A DNA stretch of 10,413 nucleotides from an uncultured Clostridia bacterium. GTDB lineage: Bacteria > Bacillota > Clostridia > Oscillospirales > Acutalibacteraceae. Below are positions 1 to 4,016 of the stretch, in pieces. The notes beneath the pieces were generated by a model that ran no database searches, was not told the origin of the DNA, and saw only the letters and a list, made by a program, of their open reading frames with translations. Made by a program: the position numbers and the translations under genes. Position 1 is the stretch's first letter. Each line of letters begins with the position of its first letter. The stretch spans positions 1 through 10,413 of the forward strand of contig CANQGN010000042.1 in assembly GCA_947623215.1 (NCBI GenBank). Reading direction: 5' to 3'.

Positions 1-233
1 CTGGTGATGTTCAGCTCAAAATCGACGGTCTGGCCGACCCACTCGTCCATCCAGATGTCGTCGCCGAAGGTCACGGAGAAATTGAGCGTGTCGCCGACGG
101 AGGCGCCGGTCACTTCGGCGTCAAAGTCCTCGCCGTATTCGGCGTCGCCGAGCGTGAAGTAGGTGCTCTCCTCGCTGGAATCGCTCTCGCCCCTGTTCGC
201 CGAGCAGCCGCCGGTGGTAGAAGAAATCGCCTT
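1..233 (-). CDS. Truncated lipoprotein with FKBP/trigger-factor-like PPIase domain (partial)
   Basis: This minus-strand frame is open from the left edge up to a stop codon at 234-236 and has no usable start codon. It reads a lipobox-like GGCSANRGESDSSEES, then an acidic domain containing GASVGDTLNFSVTFGDD and DEWVGQTVDFELNIT. The pattern G-x-x-x-G-D-x-x-x-F-x-V-T-F followed by W-x-G-x-x-V-x-F is typical of FKBP-type peptidyl-prolyl isomerase domains of the trigger-factor kind. A surface-anchored foldase is therefore a reasonable guess. A lipobox needs about 20 hydrophobic residues before the cysteine. Only nine codons separate the stop from that cysteine, and they are not hydrophobic, so the signal peptide is missing. 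Codons favour TTC, GTC and CTC, unlike the rest of the window. The 3' end lies outside the window. The domain assignment is by eye; I am moderately sure this strand is the coding one. Confidence 0.5.
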
Positions 234-543
234 TCACGCGCCCGGCGCCGGCGTGTTTAAAATCGCCGCCGCCAAGGCGGACGTTGCCGCCATAACCGAG
301 GCCCTGCGGGGTATCGAGTACCTCGGCCCTGCGCCGGAGCAGACCGAGCAGCCCCAAACGGCGGCGGTGTTTTACCTGCGTTTTGCGGGTGAAACGACCT
401 ACGCCCCGGCTTTAAGCTTCGCCCCCTCGGGCGAGGGATTTTTGCTCACCTGCGGCGCCCGCAGCTGCCTGACCACGGCTTTTGACTGGATTGCCCTTTA
501 CAAGGCCCTGCCGGTGAACGAAATGAAGCTGGCGCAGTCCTGA
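163..543 (+). CDS. Unrecognised protein, C-terminal part (5' end missing)
   Basis: I do not recognise this protein. The frame is open from a stop at 160-162 and could start at GTG 163, but no ribosome binding site precedes it, and 163-210 is better explained as minus-strand lipoprotein coding sequence. From about position 207 the frame looks genuinely coding (PPVVEEIAFHAPGAGVFK onwards), with GCC/GCG/TTT/CTG codon use like the native genes downstream. It has no signal peptide or membrane segment. It contains two cysteines close together (TCGARSC) and ends in a Trp/Ala/Leu-rich helix before a TGA stop. Most likely it is the C-terminal part of a longer protein of roughly alpha/beta type whose N-terminus was lost at the junction near 200-215. 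It converges with the lipoprotein gene at 654-1586, and the two share the hairpin at 577-617. Confidence 0.45.
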   Translation: MLSSLESLSPLFAEQPPVVEEIAFHAPGAGVFKIAAAKADVAAITEALRGIEYLGPAPEQTEQPQTAAVFYLRFAGETTYAPALSFAPSGEGFLLTCGARSCLTTAFDWIALYKALPVNEMKLAQS

Positions 544-576
544 TTTTGGCAACCCATTCTATTTGAAGCAAAAAAT

Positions 577-617
577 CGACCCCGAACCGGTGTTACGAAA
601 AATCCGGTTCGGGGTCG
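577..617 (-). terminator. Rho-independent terminator of the 654-1586 lipoprotein gene
   Basis: Perfect 14-bp inverted repeat: CGACCCCGAACCGG (577-590) and CCGGTTCGGGGTCG (604-617), with a 13-nt loop. On the minus strand the stem is followed by ATTTTTTGC, a proper U-tract, so it ends the minus-strand lipoprotein transcript. On the plus strand the tail is only CGGTTTGTGG, so it would be a weak stop for the gene ending at 543. Confidence 0.85.
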
Positions 618-653
618 CGGTTTGTGGGGAATTACGAGAGGGAAGAGGGGCGG

Positions 654-1586
654 CTATTCAACCGCGCCGTTTGGGTAGAGGGTAACGGTTTCTACCTCTA
701 ACAGCGGCAAAAGATCCGCTACTTCCGAGGACATGCCGCCCAATGCAGAGGCATAAAACATTTGACCGTCTATTTGATAAAGAAAACTTACGTTTCCGCT
801 CTGCGGTACATGAGACCATACGTACTGGCAGCCGTTCAGCGCGGCGCTGCCATAGCCTTTCTCGCCGTTTTGCGCAGCCAGCAGGTAGCGTTTATATTCG
901 CTTAAAAAATGCTTGCTTGGGTCAAGCACTTGGTTAATGCTTACTTCGCCAACCTCCTGCCCCCTGGCAGAACGATAGGAAAAAATGTATTCCACCGACC
1001 CTTGCACGGTTTCAATTTCCTTTAAGGTCATTCGCTCGGAATTCATGGCCTTGTGCGGCGCGTAGTAGCGAATGGTTTGGCCGGTTTGCAGGGCGTCGAG
1101 CGCCGCCTGCCGCGCTTCCTCGTAGTCCGTGCCGCTCAGCAGCCACAGCTGAAAATACGCTTCGTTTTCAAAGTTCGCATATTGCGGCGGCGGTGGCAAT
1201 GTGCAAAAGATGTAGTCGGGGGATTCCGTCTCGGTAGAAGAAGCGGAAGTCGATTCCGTTTTTTCGGTCGCCGGTTTGGCAGGGGCTTTGCTGCTCGCCG
1301 TCGGTTCGCTCTTCGCCGCCGGTTTGGCCGCCGCCTTGCTGCTTGCCGCCGTTTTTTCCGCTGCCGGTTGCTTTTCCGCTTTTGCCGGTTCGGTCACTTT
1401 GGCGGGCTGAGAAGGCGCAGCGGGCTGCGATGAGGCAGCGGTAAAAGCCGCCGGCGTGCTCGCTCCGTTACCGGAGGCCGCAGCGGTGGGTGTAACGGCG
1501 GCATTTTCCGCAGGCGCGGCGCAGCTGACCAAACAGGTAAGGCATAGCAACAGCGCAAAGGCGCCGAGCCAAACATTCCGTTTCAT
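654..1586 (-). CDS. Lipoprotein with long Pro/Ala/Ser/Lys linker and unknown C-terminal domain
   Basis: The 310-residue protein begins MKRN, followed by a hydrophobic helix ending in the lipobox L19-V-S-C22, so it should be exported by Sec, lipidated at C22 and anchored to the outer face of the membrane. Residues 23-122 are low-complexity Ala/Pro/Ser/Thr/Lys/Glu sequence (repeats such as KPAAKSEPTASSKAPAKPA), the kind of spacer that crosses a Gram-positive cell wall. Residues 123-310 form a globular domain that I cannot place in a family. It has a PPPPQY turn, a Tyr-rich middle (IRYYAP, YIFSYRS) and a C-terminal strand region (NVSFLYQIDGQMFYAS). Start choice: the AAAAAAGGAG box is 3 nt from an upstream in-frame ATG at 1592 but 9 nt from the ATG at 1586, so I prefer 1586. 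It is transcribed alone from a strong promoter and ends at the 577-617 terminator. Confidence 0.88.
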   Translation of the reverse strand: MKRNVWLGAFALLLCLTCLVSCAAPAENAAVTPTAAASGNGASTPAAFTAASSQPAAPSQPAKVTEPAKAEKQPAAEKTAASSKAAAKPAAKSEPTASSKAPAKPATEKTESTSASSTETESPDYIFCTLPPPPQYANFENEAYFQLWLLSGTDYEEARQAALDALQTGQTIRYYAPHKAMNSERMTLKEIETVQGSVEYIFSYRSARGQEVGEVSINQVLDPSKHFLSEYKRYLLAAQNGEKGYGSAALNGCQYVWSHVPQSGNVSFLYQIDGQMFYASALGGMSSEVADLLPLLEVETVTLYPNGAVE

Positions 1587-1609
1587 TTGCATTCACTCCT
1601 TTTTTGTTT

Positions 1610-1635
1610 GGTACGCATTTAGTATAATGCGTACC
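1610..1635. promoter_or_regulatory. 26-bp palindrome overlapping the lipoprotein promoter (possible operator)
   Basis: GGTACGCATT (1610-1619) and AATGCGTACC (1626-1635) are perfect 10-bp inverted arms around a 6-nt centre. The palindrome covers the -10 box (1621-1626) and the expected transcription start of the minus-strand lipoprotein gene. The start would lie inside it, so it cannot form a full RNA hairpin and is better read as a protein-binding site, probably for a repressor dimer. No regulator gene is adjacent, so the partner is unknown. Confidence 0.55.
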
Positions 1636-1649
1636 CCGGCGGCTGTCAA
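1621..1649 (-). promoter_or_regulatory. Sigma-A promoter of the lipoprotein gene
   Basis: Read on the minus strand: TTGACA (1649-1644), a 17-bp spacer and TATACT (1626-1621). This is a near-perfect housekeeping promoter placed about 35 nt upstream of the chosen ATG. AT-rich tracts, including the self-complementary AAAAAATTTTTT at 1734-1745, lie further upstream. Confidence 0.85.
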
Positions 1650-1753
1650 CAAGCAACAATGCCGCCAAACCATGTTTCTACCTATTAGACGCGCAAAAAC
1701 CCAAAAACGCTCAGCAAAATTGCTACTTTTTTTAAAAAATTTTTTCACAACAA

Positions 1754-1788
1754 AACCCCGCCGCATTGACAGGCAAAACGGCGGGGTT
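1754..1788 (-). terminator. Rho-independent terminator of the EamA transporter gene
   Basis: Perfect 10-bp stem AACCCCGCCG (1754-1763) and CGGCGGGGTT (1779-1788) with a 15-nt loop. On the minus strand it is followed by TTGTTGTG, a T-rich tail that merges with the two T residues closing the stem. It begins 13 nt beyond the stop codon of the transporter. Confidence 0.8.
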
Positions 1789-1801
1789 GCATCATTCTAT
1801 T

Positions 1802-2716
1802 TTACAAAAAACAGCAGGTGCCGAGAATGCACAGCCCCACGCCTACCAGCAGCCCCTTGCCGGGCTTTTCGTGAAAAAGCCACAGCGCCGCCAGCGTGGT
1901 AAAGGCAATGCTGCCGCCGGTGATGAGCGGGTAGAGCACGGTGGCGGGCAGGTGCTGGGCGCCGGTGAGCTGCAACAGGTACGAAACGCCCCCCAAACAG
2001 GCCGAAAAACCGGCCAGCAGCAGGCGGGGGGCCGGGGGTCGGCGGGTCGGCGCGGCTTTGGCAGTAGAATAAGATACGGCAGGGGAGGGGGCGCCCTTGC
2101 CCCTGCAAAACAGCAGCGCTACCCCGCTAAAGCAGGCGCGGCAAAGGGCAGTAAGGCAAACAAACTGGGCGGAGGTTACGGCGGCGTGGGTGGTATCTAT
2201 CTGGTGCACTTTAGAAAAAATGCTCACCATGCCGTTGCACACAAACACGCCAAGGCAAAGCGTCAGCACCACCTTTGGCACCGCGCCGGTTTTGGCGCCG
2301 CTGCTCAGCACGACCGCCACCACAATGAGCAGCAGCCCAACCGTGCGCAGCAGAGAAAAGGGTTCGTTTAAAAAGAAAAGGCCGTAGAGGTAAGGCAGCG
2401 TCATGCCGCCGGTCATTAAAAACAGCGTGTAAAGCGCCATTTGCCCATGCGCCATAATGCGGAAGCCCAGCAGGGCATAGCAAAGGTTGCACAGCCCCAT
2501 GCCTGCCGCCAGCAGCAGCGAAAAGAGTGAAAAGAAGACCCCAAACCCGCTAATGGCCCAAAAAAGCACCGCTGTAAGAACCGCGTTTAAAAAGGTGTAG
2601 GTTAACCCGGCGCACAGGGTAACGCCGTAATTTTTTTGGTAGTATTTGCTTATGCAAAATTCGCCTACCAGCAGCACCACCGCCGCCAGCACCATTAGCG
2701 TGTACATTGGTAACAT
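1802..2716 (-). CDS. EamA/DMT-superfamily transporter
   Basis: This 304-residue, very hydrophobic protein has about ten membrane helices in two repeated halves, the layout of the drug/metabolite transporter superfamily. The first half closes with FFLNEPFSLLRTVGLLLIV and the second with LFHEKPGKGLLVGVGLCILG. Both fit the EamA signature in which a short (N/E)E or EK turn precedes the last helix of each repeat. A basic Pro/Ala/Arg loop (around KAAPTRRPPAPR) separates the later helices. Substrates of this superfamily vary widely (amino acids, metabolites, drugs, sugars), and nothing here identifies one. An upstream in-frame ATG at 2770 lies beyond the -10 box, so it cannot be used. ATG 2716, preceded by AGAAGGGG, is the likely start, with a second Met three codons on as an alternative. 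The gene is transcribed alone and ends at the 1754-1788 hairpin. Confidence 0.85.
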   Translation of the reverse strand: MLPMYTLMVLAAVVLLVGEFCISKYYQKNYGVTLCAGLTYTFLNAVLTAVLFWAISGFGVFFSLFSLLLAAGMGLCNLCYALLGFRIMAHGQMALYTLFLMTGGMTLPYLYGLFFLNEPFSLLRTVGLLLIVVAVVLSSGAKTGAVPKVVLTLCLGVFVCNGMVSIFSKVHQIDTTHAAVTSAQFVCLTALCRACFSGVALLFCRGKGAPSPAVSYSTAKAAPTRRPPAPRLLLAGFSACLGGVSYLLQLTGAQHLPATVLYPLITGGSIAFTTLAALWLFHEKPGKGLLVGVGLCILGTCCFL

Positions 2717-2741
2717 CGCCCCTTCTAACCATCTGCGGGGC

Positions 2742-2770
2742 ATTATATCACACCCGGCGACAAAATGCAA
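2742..2770 (-). promoter_or_regulatory. Probable sigma-A promoter of the EamA transporter gene
   Basis: On the minus strand there is a perfect TATAAT (2747-2742), and 17 bp upstream a weak TTGCAT (2770-2765). The predicted RNA start lies about 20 nt before the ATG at 2716, which rules out the longer reading frame beginning at 2770. Confidence 0.65.
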
Positions 2771-2798
2771 TTCTTTCCGACCGGTTTTGTTTATAGGT

Positions 2799-2846
2799 TT
2801 TTAACCCTTGGTTTTTAACGTTTAACTGGATTTTAACTCTTGGTTT
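2799..2846. repeat. Pair of 16-bp direct repeats, 32 bp apart
   Basis: TTTTAACCCTTGGTTT (2799-2814) and TTTTAACTCTTGGTTT (2831-2846) match at 15 of 16 positions. Their starts are 32 bp apart, about three helical turns, with related TTTAAC words between them. The second copy runs into the left end of the inverted-repeat element at 2842. They could be paired binding sites upstream of the EamA promoter or debris from an insertion; I cannot tell which. Confidence 0.4.
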
Positions 2847-3119
2847 GCACCCGGTAGGGACGAACCGGTTTTGGAAGGCAAAATCGCCCGAATCCTGTGC
2901 CAAAAAACTTGAAATACGCGCGTATTCCGGCGTTTTTTGGCTTTACCCCCAGAACGATTTTGCTCTTACAAAACTGCGCAGCACCCGAAATCGAGGCATT
3001 TTTTCGTCAGGGTGCGCTCGCTTCGCGCAGCCATACTTTGTGTATAGCAAGCGGAGCGAACGCGCAAATGGCGGGAAAAGGGCCGATTTCGGGCGATTCG
3101 GCCCTGCCGGGTACAAACC
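2842..3119. mobile_element. MITE-like non-coding element with 25-bp terminal inverted repeats
   Basis: The left end GGTTTGCACCCGGTAGGG... (2842-2866) matches the reverse complement of the right end (3095-3119) at 21 of 25 positions. Inside are further symmetric words: AATCGCCCGAA (2882-2892) with TTCGGGCGATT (3088-3098), and CCCGAAATCG (2984-2993) with CGATTTCGGG (3084-3093). There are also two hairpins. One, at 2900-2940, has arms CCAAAAAAC/GTTTTTTGG and an inner palindrome AATACGCGCGTATT. The other, an imperfect one, is at about 3013-3063. Both strands carry only short, uncharacteristic frames, so it encodes no transposase. The only flanking duplication I see is a TT dinucleotide. This fits a miniature inverted-repeat transposable element or a similar dispersed intergenic repeat. 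It fills the gap between the EamA and rubrerythrin promoters. Confidence 0.55.
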
Positions 3120-3131
3120 TTGTTTGGCAGA

Positions 3132-3160
3132 TTGACAAATGTGCCCGGGCGGGGTATAAT
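3132..3160 (+). promoter_or_regulatory. Consensus sigma-A promoter of the rubrerythrin gene
   Basis: TTGACA (3132-3137), a 17-bp spacer and TATAAT (3155-3160): both hexamers are perfect, predicting strong constitutive transcription. It starts 12 bp after the inverted-repeat element ends. I see no clear Fur/PerR-type palindrome around it. Confidence 0.92.
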
Positions 3161-3194
3161 AGAATCAGAAATAAAAACAAAGGAGCGAGCAACT

Positions 3195-3743
3195 ATGAGC
3201 CAAAATCAAAACCCTTACGCCGGAACCCAAACCGAGAAGAATTTAGAGGCCGCCTTTGCGGGCGAGTCGCAGGCGCGCAATAAGTACACCTATTTTGCCT
3301 CCGTCGCCAAAAAAGAGGGGTACGAGCAAATGGCCGCGCTGTTTTTAAAAACGGCAGATAACGAAAAAGAGCATGCCAAGCTGTGGCTGAAAGAGCTCAA
3401 AGGCATTGGCACCACGGCGGAGAATCTGGCCGCCGCCGCCGACGGCGAGAATTACGAATGGACCGATATGTACGAGGGCTTCGCCAAAACGGCGGAGGAA
3501 GAGGGCTTTCGCGACTTAGCCGTAAAATTCCGCATGGTGGCCGCCATAGAAAAGCACCATGAGGAACGCTACCGCGCCCTGCTGCATAATTTAGAGACCG
3601 CCAAGGTGTTTGAAAAGAGCGAAGTAAAGGTATGGGAATGCCGCAACTGCGGGCACATTGTGGTGGGCACCGCCGCGCCGCAAATTTGCCCCGTTTGCGC
3701 CCACCCGCAAAGCTTTTTTGAGCTTTCGGCCCAAAACTATTAA
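3195..3743 (+). CDS. rbr: Rubrerythrin (non-haem di-iron peroxidase)
   Basis: The 182-residue cytoplasmic protein has the classic rubrerythrin layout. Residues 10-135 form a four-helix ferritin-like di-iron domain with likely ligands E24, E57-x2-H60 and E119-x2-H122, plus an acidic cluster AEEEGF at 100-105. Residues 145-177 form a rubredoxin-like Fe(Cys)4 site, C149-x2-C152 and C165-x2-C168. The family reduces hydrogen peroxide to water using electrons from rubredoxin or NADH-linked reductases, protecting anaerobes when exposed to air. Length is normal for the family and all expected metal ligands are present. The start is clear: AAAGGAG ends 9 nt before ATG 3195. Its consensus promoter and downstream hairpins make it a single-gene transcript. 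Confidence 0.96.
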   Translation: MSQNQNPYAGTQTEKNLEAAFAGESQARNKYTYFASVAKKEGYEQMAALFLKTADNEKEHAKLWLKELKGIGTTAENLAAAADGENYEWTDMYEGFAKTAEEEGFRDLAVKFRMVAAIEKHHEERYRALLHNLETAKVFEKSEVKVWECRNCGHIVVGTAAPQICPVCAHPQSFFELSAQNY

Positions 3744-3821
3744 GCCCTAATCGGTCGCTTTTTCACAGGTAAGAATCTGCTTTTTCCCCGCCGGCGCATG
3801 GTTCCTTTCCTGCCCCGGCGG

Positions 3822-3874
3822 GCCGCCTGCCAAAACCCCCGCTCCCGCCCGGAGCGGGGGTTTTGGCAGGCGGC
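3822..3874 (+). terminator. Very long perfect hairpin terminator after rubrerythrin
   Basis: A perfect 24-bp stem (3822-3845 with 3851-3874) closes a 5-nt CGCCC loop. Its core AAAACCCCCGCTCC / GGAGCGGGGGTTTT is a symmetric, bidirectional terminator whose U-tract is itself base-paired in the outer stem (GCCGCCTGCC/GGCAGGCGGC). A second inverted repeat, CCCGCCGG (3787-3794) with CCGGCGGG (3815-3822), abuts it. It lies about 80 nt after the rubrerythrin stop and marks the left edge of the AT-richer segment. Confidence 0.75.
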
Positions 3875-4016
3875 GCAAGAGCAAAAAAGAACCGCCGTCC
3901 TGCAAAAGGGCATGTAGGGGTACAATTCCCCTTGACCCTCTATTGCAATCACAAAACCACTACCCGAAAAGCAAGTATCAGAAATACTACACCCTATACC
4001 ATTGAGGACGAGAAAA
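3875..4016 (+). other. Leader of the primase-helicase gene and probable left end of the imported segment
   Basis: This non-coding stretch shifts from the GC-rich native sequence to AT-richer sequence. It contains an inverted repeat GTAGGGG...CCCCTTG (3914-3934), a TTGACC hexamer (3932-3937) without a convincing -10 box, and a short palindrome AGTAT-N5-ATACT (3974-3988). The ribosome binding site GAGG (4004-4007) sits 9 nt before ATG 4017. I find no confident promoter, so expression may be low or need an activator. Confidence 0.4.

Noticed and set aside
121..357. Minus-strand frame across the 200-215 junction
   Set aside because: It is in a different frame from the FKBP-like lipoprotein sequence and antisense to the plus-strand coding region, with an Arg-rich nonsense composition.
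1053..1433. Plus-strand Arg/Phe-rich frame opposite the lipoprotein linker
   Set aside because: It arises from the repetitive Ala/Pro/Lys codons of the linker on the other strand; composition is unlike any protein family and there is no ribosome binding site.
1766..2371. Plus-strand frame opposite the EamA transporter
   Set aside because: It reads through the transporter's terminator and antisense to clear membrane helices; its Gly/Gln/Arg/His-rich sequence is typical of a shadow.
3040..3100. Possible riboswitch in front of rubrerythrin
   Set aside because: The structured DNA lies upstream of the perfect promoter at 3132-3160, so it is not in the rubrerythrin leader RNA.
2845..3283. Overlapping small plus-strand frames between the EamA and rubrerythrin genes
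   Set aside because: They lie inside the inverted-repeat element or run over the rubrerythrin promoter and start; two frames are equally open, neither has a ribosome binding site, and the sequence is explained by palindromes.
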